From: Haloechinothrix aidingensis
GTDB taxonomy: Bacteria; Actinomycetota; Actinomycetes; Mycobacteriales; Pseudonocardiaceae
NCBI RefSeq assembly: GCF_013450155.1
Contig: NZ_JACCKD010000001.1
Coordinates: 310,001-374,000 of the forward strand
Length of the DNA stretch: 64,000 nt
Reading direction: 5' to 3'
This document shows, piece by piece, positions 40,981-49,844 of this stretch. Each line of letters opens with the position of its first letter. Position 1 is the stretch's first letter. The position numbers and the translations under genes were made by a program. The notes below the pieces were generated by a model, which did not search any database, was not told the DNA's origin, and saw only the letters and a program-made list of their open reading frames with translations.

Positions 40981-43326
40981 ATGAGGTCTACAAGGCGGCG
41001 GGGGCGGCCCGTGATCGTTCCCGTAGTGGCGGTCGCGCTACTGGCCGTGCCCCTGGCGGGTAGCGCGACAGCGGGGGATTCGGACGATTCCGAAGAAGGT
41101 GCGTGGCAGGAAGATGCCGGCCCGAGCATCCTGCACGACGAACCGCCACGCGCGCCGCAGCTGGAGAACACGGGAATCTGGCGTGCCGAGCCCACCCAGG
41201 TGTGCATGAGCAGCGCCTACCGTGCCGGGGAGTTCCTGTACCAAGGGTGTTTGTGGGACGACCATGGCGGCGGTACGTACATGGATTGGCCTGCTGAGAC
41301 CGCATTGGATGCCTACACCTACCCCACCGATGATGCCTATCGCAGGAATGCGGCCGACCTCGTCGAACTCCGGGCGCAACCACACGGTGACGGGACGGCC
41401 TTCCGTATCACCTACAACACCATGACCGATCCGGACCTGGTCGCTACCACGATCGCGTTGGGCGATTCCGATGAACCCGTGGACGCGCCGCATGGGGCGA
41501 ACACGGTGCTACCGGCGGAAAGCTTCGTCACCGTGCACGGCTCGCGAGCGCGGTTCGTCGATGCTGCAACCGGGGAGGAGGTCGGTGGTGGGGCGGCCAC
41601 CGTCGACCTGGAACGACGACAGGTCGAGGTGCACGTACCGAACTCGGTGTTCGACCCTGGTGACGAGACCGTGCGTATCGCCGCCGCGAGCGGCCTCTGG
41701 GACACGGGCAACGATCAGTACCTGGTTCCGCGGCAGGTCGCCGACGAGGACCACCCCGGCGGGGCACAGCTGGGCGACCCGGCGCCATCAGCGTTCTTCG
41801 ACGTCGCGTTCCGGTACGACGAACCGCTGGACGCGCCGTGGCGGGACCGGCAGCAGAAGGAGGCGATCGCTGACGGAGACATCAGCGACTTCTTCGCCGA
41901 GGTCGACTTCGCGAAGCTGCGGCGCCAGGTCGAAGACGACATGACAGGTCAGCGCGAGGGCGTGCCCGACACCGGCTATATCCACCGCATCTATCCGAGC
42001 CACTTCGAGAACGAGCAGGGGCGACGGATGCCCGGCGACGCTGGCGGCCCGCCCGCCGGGGCGTTCACCCAGCAAGATGGCCTGAACCTGAACAGTTCCG
42101 AGGGGTCGTCGGAGCGCCCGAGCGGCCAGTTCGGCTGGGTGTGTCGTGATGACTGCGTGCCCAGCCTGGCCGGCCAGCTTCAGCGCTACCTGATCCACAT
42201 CCCGGAGGAGGGGGCGTCCGGGGGCGGGTACGCGTCGCTGACCTGGTTGCCGGGATTCGCCCAGACCCCCGGCGAGTGGGTGACCGGGGAGAACGATCTT
42301 TACCAGTCGTTGGCGCGGGATGCGGAGACGCCGACGGCCGTCGTCGCGGTCGATGGACGTGGCAGCGACAACTGGTTCTACGGGCGGTCCGGTGCCAGCG
42401 TGTTCGAGGCGATCGCCGATGCCCGACGGCATTACCCGCTCGACCCGGACCGCAGCATGCTGGGCGGGTTCTCCAGCGGCGCCTACGGTGCCAACAAACT
42501 CTCGCTGCAGTTCCCGGACGCGTTCAGCAAGGCCTTCATCTGCGACGGCCTCGACAGGGCACCGTCGTTCCCCGGGGTCAACGCGGTCGCCGACACGCTG
42601 CCCGTCGACACGGTGACCGAGCACGAAGCCGGGTCGAAGCTCACCCCGCTGCTGCCGTCGCGACACAACCAGCCGGTCATGGAGTGGGCCGGAGCCAATG
42701 ATGACTTCATCCCGTACAACATCACGCGTGAGCGTGCCGAAGCGTACGCTGCCGGTGACTACGACTACGAGTTCATCACGTGGGCCGGAGTAGCCTCCGA
42801 GCACGCGTTCATGTGCGAGGCAGCGGTCCAGGGTATCTCGGTCGGCGGCACCTGGGATGTGCTGACCGACTGGGTCGGCGATGGGGCTCGCGTCGACGAC
42901 CCCGCACGGGTGACCTATGTACGTAACCCGCTCATGGACGACCCGCAGTCCGGCCTCGTCGGCGACCGCGCGTACTGGCTGCCCGACATCGACACCCGGC
43001 AGGACGACGAGCTGGGCACGGTCGAGGCGTTCTCGCGCGGCTTCGGTGCCGGCGAGCGCGCGGTCGGAGGGAAACAGACCGAACTGCACAGCGTCTCCGG
43101 CAATACGGTCCCCGTCAATCCGTACCTCAGGGAGTTCCGGCACCTCCCGGATCCGCCCGAGGAACCGCGCGAGAACCGTATCGAGATCAACGTGACCAAT
43201 ATCGGTTCGCTGGCGGTCGACCCGGCACAGGCACAGGTCGGCTGCGACACCGAGCTGGACGTCACCACCGACGGCCCGGTCGAGGTCACGTTGCTGGGCT
43301 GTGACCGGATCGAGCAATTCGGCTGA
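40981..43326 (+). CDS. Large secreted alpha/beta-hydrolase (esterase)
   Basis: ATG 40981 lies behind CGGAGG; a TTG three codons earlier is less likely. The 781-residue product has a Sec signal peptide (RSTRRRGRP, hydrophobic core, cleavage near SATA-G about residue 31). Next come an N-terminal beta-rich region of about 350 residues and a C-terminal hydrolase domain with oxyanion/Asp-Gly VAVDGRGSDNWFYG and nucleophile elbow GGFSSGAYG (Ser498). A late EWAGANDDFIPY and the ASEHAF segment offer the acid and His. It resembles PHB-depolymerase/feruloyl-esterase-like enzymes. Its position before the salicylate operon suggests it frees an aromatic acid from esters outside the cell. Confidence 0.8.
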   Translation: MRSTRRRGRPVIVPVVAVALLAVPLAGSATAGDSDDSEEGAWQEDAGPSILHDEPPRAPQLENTGIWRAEPTQVCMSSAYRAGEFLYQGCLWDDHGGGTYMDWPAETALDAYTYPTDDAYRRNAADLVELRAQPHGDGTAFRITYNTMTDPDLVATTIALGDSDEPVDAPHGANTVLPAESFVTVHGSRARFVDAATGEEVGGGAATVDLERRQVEVHVPNSVFDPGDETVRIAAASGLWDTGNDQYLVPRQVADEDHPGGAQLGDPAPSAFFDVAFRYDEPLDAPWRDRQQKEAIADGDISDFFAEVDFAKLRRQVEDDMTGQREGVPDTGYIHRIYPSHFENEQGRRMPGDAGGPPAGAFTQQDGLNLNSSEGSSERPSGQFGWVCRDDCVPSLAGQLQRYLIHIPEEGASGGGYASLTWLPGFAQTPGEWVTGENDLYQSLARDAETPTAVVAVDGRGSDNWFYGRSGASVFEAIADARRHYPLDPDRSMLGGFSSGAYGANKLSLQFPDAFSKAFICDGLDRAPSFPGVNAVADTLPVDTVTEHEAGSKLTPLLPSRHNQPVMEWAGANDDFIPYNITRERAEAYAAGDYDYEFITWAGVASEHAFMCEAAVQGISVGGTWDVLTDWVGDGARVDDPARVTYVRNPLMDDPQSGLVGDRAYWLPDIDTRQDDELGTVEAFSRGFGAGERAVGGKQTELHSVSGNTVPVNPYLREFRHLPDPPEEPRENRIEINVTNIGSLAVDPAQAQVGCDTELDVTTDGPVEVTLLGCDRIEQFG

Positions 43327-43343
43327 GGTCTGGAAGCGCTGCG

Positions 43344-43385
43344 CGAGCGGGGCCGGAACGCGACTCGGTGCGCCGGCCCCGCTCG
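43344..43385 (+). terminator. Terminator after the secreted esterase gene
   Basis: CGAGCGGGGCCGG (43344-43356) pairs perfectly with 43373-43385 around a 16-nt loop, starting 18 bp after the stop codon. It insulates the following operon. Confidence 0.75.
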
Positions 43386-43401
43386 GTCGCACAAAAAGGT
43401 T

Positions 43402-43439
43402 TCGATATATCGACGACCGTGCTATTTTTGACACGTAAC
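43402..43439. promoter_or_regulatory. Promoter/operator region of the aromatic-catabolism operon
   Basis: The short gap before the FAD monooxygenase is AT-rich for this genome. It contains the perfect 12-bp dyad TCGATATATCGA (43402-43413) followed by TTTTTGACACGTAACG, where TTGACA (43428-43433) could be a -35 element. A palindrome in this position fits repressor control. Confidence 0.45.
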
Positions 43440-43465
43440 GTGCCGGTGGCAGCAGCGAGGTGGAG

Positions 43466-45025
43466 ATGGTGAGACGGATCGCTTGCGTGGGCGGCGGCCC
43501 GGGCGGGCTGTTCTGTGCGACGTTGATCAAACAGGCGATGCCGGACGTCGCGGTGACGGTCTTCGAACGCAACCGTGCCGATGACACCTTCGGCTTCGGT
43601 GTCGTGTTCTCGGACGCCACATTGGACGCTATTCATCAAGCCGATCCGGTGCTGCTCGAGGGATTGCGCGACCACGGCGCGCACTGGGACGAGATCGAGG
43701 TCCGCATGAAGGGGCAGGTCCTGTGCTGCGCCGGCAACGGGATGGCGGCTATCGATCGCAAGAAGCTCCTGCAGCTCCTCCAAGACAGGGCCGCCGAGGT
43801 CGGTGTCGACCTACGATTCCAGCACGCGATCACGGAGCTCGCCGAGCTGGACGGCTACGACCTGGTCGTCGCTGCGGACGGTGCGAACTCGCGTCTCCGG
43901 GAGGAACTGGCCGATGCGGTGGCGCCGTCGGTCGAGGTCGCGGACGCGAAGTTCATCTGGTTCGGCACGCCGTACCAGTTCCGTGGGCTGACGTTCGTCC
44001 ACGAGCGCAGCCAGCACGGCGTGTTCGCGGTGCACGGGTACCCGATCAGCGACACGGTCAGCACGTTCATCGTCGAAACGGACGAGCGCACGTGGCGCGC
44101 CGCCGGTCTCGACGAGTTCGACACCAGCCAGCCTCCGGGGATCAGCGACACCAAGACGAAGGAATACCTGGAGAAGCTGTTCGCGCACCAGATCGACGGC
44201 CGGCCGTTGCTCACGAACAACTCGCGGTGGGGCAACTTCCGCACGCGTCGCGCGCGCTCCTGGCACCACGGCAACGTGGTGCTGCTCGGCGACGCCGCAC
44301 ACACCGCGCACTTCTCCGTCGGGTCGGGAACGAAGATGGCGATGGAGGACGCGGTGGCACTGGCCGCGACACTCAGGACGACACCGGACGACGTCGCCGG
44401 GGCATTGCAGCGCTACGAGCGCGACCGCATGCCCGGGGTGGCCAAGATCCAGGACTCCGCGCGGCCCAGCCTGTCCTGGTGGGAGCGTTTCGGGCGGTAT
44501 CACGAGTCGTTCGACCCCACGCGCTTCACCTTCCACTTCCTCACCCGCAGCATCGGCCGAAGCAAGCTGGCCGGTCGGGACCCGGAATTCGTCGCCGACG
44601 TCGAGCGGGCCTGGCGCGCCGACCACGACGGCCACGACGTGCTCGACACGCCACTCGAGCTAGGGGACACGCGGCTGCCTGGCCGTTTCCTCAACGACGA
44701 TCCCGGCGTGCACCTGACAACCGAACCGCCACAGCCACGTGCGGCGACGGCCCCGTGGGGCCTGTGGCTGGCCGCCCCGGAGGACGAGTCCGGACTTCCT
44801 GCCGCCTACGACGAGCTCGCCGGCCGCGCGGAGCACGGTCCGGCACTCGTGGCCGTGCACGCGGGCTCAGCGTTGACGAGGACGCTGCTTTCCGAACAGG
44901 CCCGGCTTGTGCACGGCATTCCCACGCTGGTGATCGAACCGGGTGCCGACGCCGACCGCGCCGCCACGCTCGTGCTGTCCGGGCGCGCCGATGCCGTCGC
45001 AGCCGCGCAGGCGGTGGTCCGATGA
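43466..45025 (+). CDS. sdgC: FAD-dependent monooxygenase, salicylyl-CoA 5-hydroxylase-like
   Basis: ATG 43466 sits behind GAGG; a GTG two codons earlier is possible. The 519-residue protein has the N-terminal FAD site IACVGGGPGGLFCATL, the DG box VVAADGANSRLREEL and the second FAD motif VVLLGDAAHTAHFSVGSGTKMAMEDA. These are the features of the flavin half of salicylyl-CoA 5-hydroxylase/2-aminobenzoyl-CoA monooxygenase, including FGFGVVFSDATL. It would hydroxylate salicylyl-CoA to gentisyl-CoA with NADH and O2. The full-length relatives carry an Old-Yellow-Enzyme barrel after this domain; here only a short tail (about 430-519) resembling its last strands remains. It overlaps the next gene by ATGA. 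Confidence 0.85.
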   Translation: MVRRIACVGGGPGGLFCATLIKQAMPDVAVTVFERNRADDTFGFGVVFSDATLDAIHQADPVLLEGLRDHGAHWDEIEVRMKGQVLCCAGNGMAAIDRKKLLQLLQDRAAEVGVDLRFQHAITELAELDGYDLVVAADGANSRLREELADAVAPSVEVADAKFIWFGTPYQFRGLTFVHERSQHGVFAVHGYPISDTVSTFIVETDERTWRAAGLDEFDTSQPPGISDTKTKEYLEKLFAHQIDGRPLLTNNSRWGNFRTRRARSWHHGNVVLLGDAAHTAHFSVGSGTKMAMEDAVALAATLRTTPDDVAGALQRYERDRMPGVAKIQDSARPSLSWWERFGRYHESFDPTRFTFHFLTRSIGRSKLAGRDPEFVADVERAWRADHDGHDVLDTPLELGDTRLPGRFLNDDPGVHLTTEPPQPRAATAPWGLWLAAPEDESGLPAAYDELAGRAEHGPALVAVHAGSALTRTLLSEQARLVHGIPTLVIEPGADADRAATLVLSGRADAVAAAQAVVR

Positions 45026-47079
45026 CCATGGCGGGTGATCTTCAGGCGATGTTCGCGCCCCGCACAGTCGCGGTGATCGGGGGCTCCCGCACCGGAGGAA
45101 AGCTCGGTGCCGTGATGGCACGCTCGCTGTCCACCTACGAACACGGATGCGCGCTGGTCAACGCGCGGCATCCGGATCCGGCGGAGGGGGTGTACGGTTC
45201 GCTGCGCGAGGCCGTCGCCGCGACCGGCCGGACCATCGACCTCGTTGTACTGTGCGTGCCCGCGAACGCGACCGCGACCGCTCTCGGCGAGGCCCACGAC
45301 GCAGGAGCCCGGGCGGCGGTGATCTGCTCCGGGGGCTTCGCCGAGATCGGCCAGGAGGGTGACGAGCACCAGCGCGCCGTTCTCGAGGTCGTGGCGCGGA
45401 CGGGCATCCGAGTGCTGGGACCCAACACCTCGGGTTTCGTCGCACCCCAGCGCGGCCCCGTTGCCAGCTTCGTGCCGGCTGCGGCCCAGCTGCCCGCAGG
45501 CCCTGTCGGGATAGTCGCCACCAGCGGTGGGGTGAACCATGCCCTGGCGTTCGCGCTGGCCGACGCGGGCGTTGGCATCAGTCTGGCGGCAGGGCTGGGT
45601 GCCGGTGTCGATGTGACCGCCCCGGACGTGCTGGAGTACCTCGCGACTGATCCGGCCACCGAGGTGGTCGCGCTGCACATCGAGTCGGTGGCCGACGGCA
45701 GACGGCTGCTGGAGGCCGTGCGGTCCACCGTGCGTGCCAAACCCGTCGTAGCGCTCGTCACGGGGCGCAGCGACGTGGCCGCTTTCGCGCGCTCGCACAC
45801 CGGCGCGCTGGCGACCTCGTGGCGCACGACTCGCGCGGCATTGCGGCAGGCGGGTGCGGTCCTGGTCGACGACGATCGCGAGTTGGTCGACGCGCTCACC
45901 GCGCTTTCCCACTTGCGGCTCGAACCCGCAGCCGACCCCGGTATCGGCGTGATCACAGCGCAGGCCGGACCGGGCCTGCTCGTGGAGGACCGCCTGCGCA
46001 CCGACGGTCTGCGGATACCGGAGCTGTCCACGACGACGCGGTCACGCATCGGCGAGGTACTACCCCCGCTGACCTACCAGCACAACCCGGTCGACACAGG
46101 CAGGCCGGGTGCCGGGTTCGGCACCGTGCTGCGCAGCGTGGCAGACGATCCCGCGATCGACCTCGTGGCCACCTACATGCTGACCGAACCGGACGCCATC
46201 GATCTCGTCAGTGCGGTGCAGGAGGCCGGGTTGCCGGAGCGCGCGCCGGCAGTCGTCACGCTCGGCGGGCCGGCCGATGACACCGTCGAGGTCCGGGACC
46301 AGCTGCACAAGATAGGCGTCCCGGCGCTGTCCAGCCCGACCGCAACGGCCAACGCGACGCGGGCGCTGGTCGCCGACGCCCGAGCTCGGTACCGCGGCGC
46401 GGGCGGGTCCGACACGACGCGTCAGGTACCCCCCGCACCCGCGGGCACGGTCGATGAAGCGGCAGCCAAGGAGTTCCTGAACACGCTGGACATTCCCGTC
46501 CCGGACAGCCACGTGTGCGACTCTCGTGAGCAGGCCTGCCAGGCGCTGGCCGAACTCGGTCCCGGAGTGGCGGTGAAGATTCTCGATGCCACCATCCTGC
46601 ACAAGACCGACGTCGGCGGGGTGCACCTCGATATCCGCACCGAGTCACAGCTGGCCGACGCGCTCGACGCGCTCGAGGGCACAGGTGCCACGCGTTACCT
46701 GGTCGAGGAGATGGCGCCGTCCGGCGTGGATCTGGTTGTCGGAGCCCGGCGCGACCCGGTGTTCGGGTCGATCGTGCTGTGCGGACTCGGAGGAACCGCT
46801 ACCGAGGCTCTCGCCGACGTCAGCGTCCGAGTCGCCCCGCTCGATGCTGCTGAGGCCATGACGATGCCTGACGAGCTGGCGGGTCGAGCGCTGTTGGACG
46901 GGTGGCGGGGAGGCCCTGTGCTGGACCGTGGGGAGTTCGCCCGGGTGATCACGTCGCTGGGTGGGGTTCTCCTCGCGCACCCGCACGTGAGCGAGATCGA
47001 GATCAATCCGCTCCGCGTGACCGGCTCGGGTCTGGTGGCGCTGGATGCTGTGCTCACGCCTAGGCAGGAGGAAGGATGA
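45022..47079 (+). CDS. Acyl-CoA synthetase (NDP-forming)-like protein
   Basis: ATG 45022 overlaps the previous stop; the long frame upstream is a shadow. The 685-residue protein has a CoA-binding Rossmann domain (FAPRTVAVIGGSRTGGKLGAV), then succinyl-CoA-ligase-like domains with the phosphohistidine region SHTGALA. The C-terminal ATP-grasp domain contains VAVKILDATILHKTDVGGVHLDI and ends with EIEINPLRV. Such proteins form acyl-CoA with ATP or GTP and release ADP. Between a salicylyl-CoA hydroxylase and an AMP-ligase it probably supplies the CoA thioester of the aromatic acid, as a second activation protein does in the Streptomyces sdg pathway. Exact division of labour is inference. Confidence 0.85.
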   Translation: MTMAGDLQAMFAPRTVAVIGGSRTGGKLGAVMARSLSTYEHGCALVNARHPDPAEGVYGSLREAVAATGRTIDLVVLCVPANATATALGEAHDAGARAAVICSGGFAEIGQEGDEHQRAVLEVVARTGIRVLGPNTSGFVAPQRGPVASFVPAAAQLPAGPVGIVATSGGVNHALAFALADAGVGISLAAGLGAGVDVTAPDVLEYLATDPATEVVALHIESVADGRRLLEAVRSTVRAKPVVALVTGRSDVAAFARSHTGALATSWRTTRAALRQAGAVLVDDDRELVDALTALSHLRLEPAADPGIGVITAQAGPGLLVEDRLRTDGLRIPELSTTTRSRIGEVLPPLTYQHNPVDTGRPGAGFGTVLRSVADDPAIDLVATYMLTEPDAIDLVSAVQEAGLPERAPAVVTLGGPADDTVEVRDQLHKIGVPALSSPTATANATRALVADARARYRGAGGSDTTRQVPPAPAGTVDEAAAKEFLNTLDIPVPDSHVCDSREQACQALAELGPGVAVKILDATILHKTDVGGVHLDIRTESQLADALDALEGTGATRYLVEEMAPSGVDLVVGARRDPVFGSIVLCGLGGTATEALADVSVRVAPLDAAEAMTMPDELAGRALLDGWRGGPVLDRGEFARVITSLGGVLLAHPHVSEIEINPLRVTGSGLVALDAVLTPRQEEG

Positions 47080-48764
47080 GCTCGGTGCGAACATCACCGA
47101 CAGCCGAAGGCGTTGTGCCCTGGCCGGCCGACGCCGCCGCACGCTACCGGGCCGAAGGGTACTGGGAGGGCATCCCGCTGGCGCAGTACTTCATTGCCCG
47201 CGCCGAGGCCTCACCAGCAGCAGTGGCGGTCGTCGACGGGTCGACACGCCTGACCTACGCTGAGCTTCTCGCTCGTGCCGACGGTGCGGCTCTCCGGCTA
47301 CGGGAGCTGGGGCTGCGCCCCGACGACCGGATCGTGGTGCAGCTGCCCAACTGCTGGGAGTTCATCGCGCTGGTCATCGGGTGCTTGCGGCTCGGTGTGG
47401 TGCCGGTGATGGCCCTGCCCGCACACCGCGACCACGAATTGAGCCATCTCGTCGAGCACGCCGAGGCACGGGCGATTGCCGTGCCGGACGAGCTGAAGGG
47501 CTTCGACCACGTGGCGATGGCCCACCGCATCGCCGAGCGGAGCAGCACCGTCGAGCACGTGCTGGTCACCTCCGCCGCGCCCGGTGCCGGCAGTGTCGAC
47601 CTCCGGCAGGTGTGCGCGCCGGCAGGTGATCCCGCGCGGGCGCGCGAGGAGCTCGACAGCGCGCCGCCGGATCCGGGCAGCGTGGCAGTGTTCCTGCTCT
47701 CCGGCGGCACCACCGGGCTGCCCAAACTGATCCCGCGCACGCACGACGACTACGCCTACAACGCCAAGCGCTCCGCAGCAGTATGCGGCTTCGACAGCGA
47801 CACCGTATACCTCGGTGTGCTACCCCTGTCACACAACTTCCCGCTGGCCTGCCCCGGCATCCTCGGCACGTTCATCGTCGGCGGGCGTGTCGTACTGACC
47901 GCGTCCCCGGACCCGGCGAAGGTGTTCGACCTGATCGAGCGGGAACGCGTGACGGCAACGGCCGTGGTGCCCGCAGCGGCGCAACGCTGGCTCGAGTTCC
48001 GCGACGCCGACACCGCCCACGATCTGAGCTCGCTCGGGTTGTTGCAGGTCGGCGGGGCACGGCTCGCGCCCGAGCTGGCACGCCGTGTCGGGCCGGTGCT
48101 CGGCTGCACCCTGCAACAGGTGTTCGGCATGGCCGAGGGGCTGCTGAACTACACCAGGCTCGACGACCCCGACGAGGTCATCGTGTACACGCAAGGCAGG
48201 CCGATGTGCGAGGCCGACGAGATCCGTGTCGTCGACGAGTCCGACACGCCTGTACCAGCCGGCGAGGCCGGCATCCTGCTCACCCGTGGTCCGTACACCC
48301 CGCGTGGCTACTACCGGGCAGCCGCGCACAACGCGAAGGCGTTCACGGGCGACGGCTGGTACCGCTCGGGCGACATCGTCCGGGTGCGACCGGACGGCAA
48401 CCTTGTCGTGGAAGGCCGCGACAAGGACATGATCAATCGTGGTGGGGAGAACGTCTCCGCCGAGGAGGTCGAGAACATCGCCTACCGGCTGCCGGCAGTC
48501 AGCCAGGCCGCTGCGGTCGCCATGCCCGACCGCGACGTCGGGGAGCGTGTCTGTGTCTACGTGGTGGTCCGTCCAGGCGAACGCCTGACGCTCGAGGAGC
48601 TGCGCTCGGCCTACGAGCAAGCGCGCGTCGGGCGGTACAAGTGGCCCGAACGGCTCGTCGTGGTGGACGAGATCCCGCAGACCAAGGTCGGAAAGATCGA
48701 CAAGAAGGCATTACGTGCCGACATCGCGCGCCGGCTCGAGGAGGAAGGAAGTCACCCAGGATGA
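47076..48764 (+). CDS. Salicylate/2,3-dihydroxybenzoate-AMP ligase-like enzyme
   Basis: The 562-residue adenylate-forming enzyme closely follows the EntE/DhbE pattern: the LSGGTTGLPKLIPRTHDDY P-loop (about residues 208-226), GMAEGLLNYTRLDD, and the RGGENVSAEEVE hinge. The C-terminal catalytic Lys is in PQTKVGKIDKKAL. Siderophore genes are absent, so it more likely makes salicylyl-AMP for catabolism. Overlaps of 4 bp (ATGA) at both ends tie it to its neighbours. In the family the aryl-AMP is handed to CoA or a carrier protein; no carrier is encoded here. Confidence 0.88.
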   Translation: MSSVRTSPTAEGVVPWPADAAARYRAEGYWEGIPLAQYFIARAEASPAAVAVVDGSTRLTYAELLARADGAALRLRELGLRPDDRIVVQLPNCWEFIALVIGCLRLGVVPVMALPAHRDHELSHLVEHAEARAIAVPDELKGFDHVAMAHRIAERSSTVEHVLVTSAAPGAGSVDLRQVCAPAGDPARAREELDSAPPDPGSVAVFLLSGGTTGLPKLIPRTHDDYAYNAKRSAAVCGFDSDTVYLGVLPLSHNFPLACPGILGTFIVGGRVVLTASPDPAKVFDLIERERVTATAVVPAAAQRWLEFRDADTAHDLSSLGLLQVGGARLAPELARRVGPVLGCTLQQVFGMAEGLLNYTRLDDPDEVIVYTQGRPMCEADEIRVVDESDTPVPAGEAGILLTRGPYTPRGYYRAAAHNAKAFTGDGWYRSGDIVRVRPDGNLVVEGRDKDMINRGGENVSAEEVENIAYRLPAVSQAAAVAMPDRDVGERVCVYVVVRPGERLTLEELRSAYEQARVGRYKWPERLVVVDEIPQTKVGKIDKKALRADIARRLEEEGSHPG

Positions 48765-49834
48765 CCGGGACCGAAACTGAACCGGAACTCAAGCAGCTGT
48801 ACAGGGAATTCGACCGAGCCGGCTTGGTTCCGCTGTGGACCGAAATCGGCAACATCATGCCGCAGACGCCGCAGTCGGCAGCACGGCCGCACGTATGGCA
48901 ATGGAGCGATCTGTACCCGCTGGCCGAGCGGGCGGGCGAGCTCGTGCCCGTCGGGCGCGGCGGGGAGCGCCGCGCCATCGCGTTGGCCAACCCAGGACTC
49001 GACGGCAAGCCGTTCGCGACGCCGAACCTGTGGGCGGCCGTACAGTACCTCGGCGTCGGTGAGGTGGCGCCGGCTCACCGCCACGCTCAGGGTGCCTTCC
49101 GGTTCATCGTTGAAGGTGAGGGCGTGTGGACGGTCGTCAACGGCGATCCCGTCGCCATGCGTCCGGGCGACCTCCTGCTTACCCCGTCGATGAACTGGCA
49201 CGGGCACCATCACGTCGGGGACGCCCCGATGGTCTGGCTCGACGGACTCGACATTCCGCTGGTGCACCAGCTCGACGCGGGCTTCTTCGAATTCGGCGAG
49301 GACGGCGTTTCCGAGAAGGCCACTCCGGAACGGTCCCGGTCCGAGAAGCTCTGGGGACACGCGGGCCTGCGTCCGATCTGGGCCGAGGAGACACCGAACT
49401 CTCCGCTGATGGCCTACCGCTGGTCGGACACCGACGATGCGCTGGAGCAGCAGCTGGAACTCGAGCGCGACGGTTTCGCCACCGTGATCGGCCCAGGGCA
49501 CGCGGGAATCCGCTTCACCAACCCAACGAACGGGCGCGACGCCCTGACGACGCTACGCACCGAGATGCACCGGCTCGCGCCCGGAGCGACCAGCGCGACC
49601 GTCCGCACGGTGGGATCGTCCGTGTGGCAGGCATTCCGCGGATCCGGAACGGCCTATCTGGACGGACAGGCCACCGACCTCGATTCCGGAGATCTCGTTG
49701 CTGTCCCGTCCTGGTGCCCACTGCGCATAGAAGCGCACACCAGGATGGACCTCTTCACCTTCTCGGACGCCCCGGTATATGAAGCGCTCAACCTCGACCG
49801 ACGCCACGTGACGCCGAACCCGAACGATCGCTAG
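48761..49834 (+). CDS. Gentisate 1,2-dioxygenase
   Basis: ATG 48761 overlaps the ligase stop. The 357-residue bicupin has the first metal site in APAHRHAQGAFRFIVEGEGVWT with the second-half MNWHGHHH, and a weaker second cupin (HRLAPGATSATVR ... DLVAVPSW). The opening LYREFDRAGLVPLW is typical for gentisate dioxygenases. It opens the ring of gentisate with Fe(II) and O2 to give maleylpyruvate. This places the pathway at the gentisate branch. Confidence 0.92.
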   Translation: MTGTETEPELKQLYREFDRAGLVPLWTEIGNIMPQTPQSAARPHVWQWSDLYPLAERAGELVPVGRGGERRAIALANPGLDGKPFATPNLWAAVQYLGVGEVAPAHRHAQGAFRFIVEGEGVWTVVNGDPVAMRPGDLLLTPSMNWHGHHHVGDAPMVWLDGLDIPLVHQLDAGFFEFGEDGVSEKATPERSRSEKLWGHAGLRPIWAEETPNSPLMAYRWSDTDDALEQQLELERDGFATVIGPGHAGIRFTNPTNGRDALTTLRTEMHRLAPGATSATVRTVGSSVWQAFRGSGTAYLDGQATDLDSGDLVAVPSWCPLRIEAHTRMDLFTFSDAPVYEALNLDRRHVTPNPNDR

Positions 49835-49844
49835 GAGCCGCACG

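Noticed and set aside
43723-45021. Plus-strand open frame upstream of the NDP-forming ligase
   Set aside because: It is the +1 shadow of the FAD monooxygenase; the true start overlaps the monooxygenase stop at 45022.
47076-48764. Siderophore (aryl-capped) biosynthesis start gene
   Set aside because: The ligase resembles EntE, but no aryl carrier protein, isochorismate or NRPS genes are present, while gentisate-pathway genes are fused to it by overlaps.
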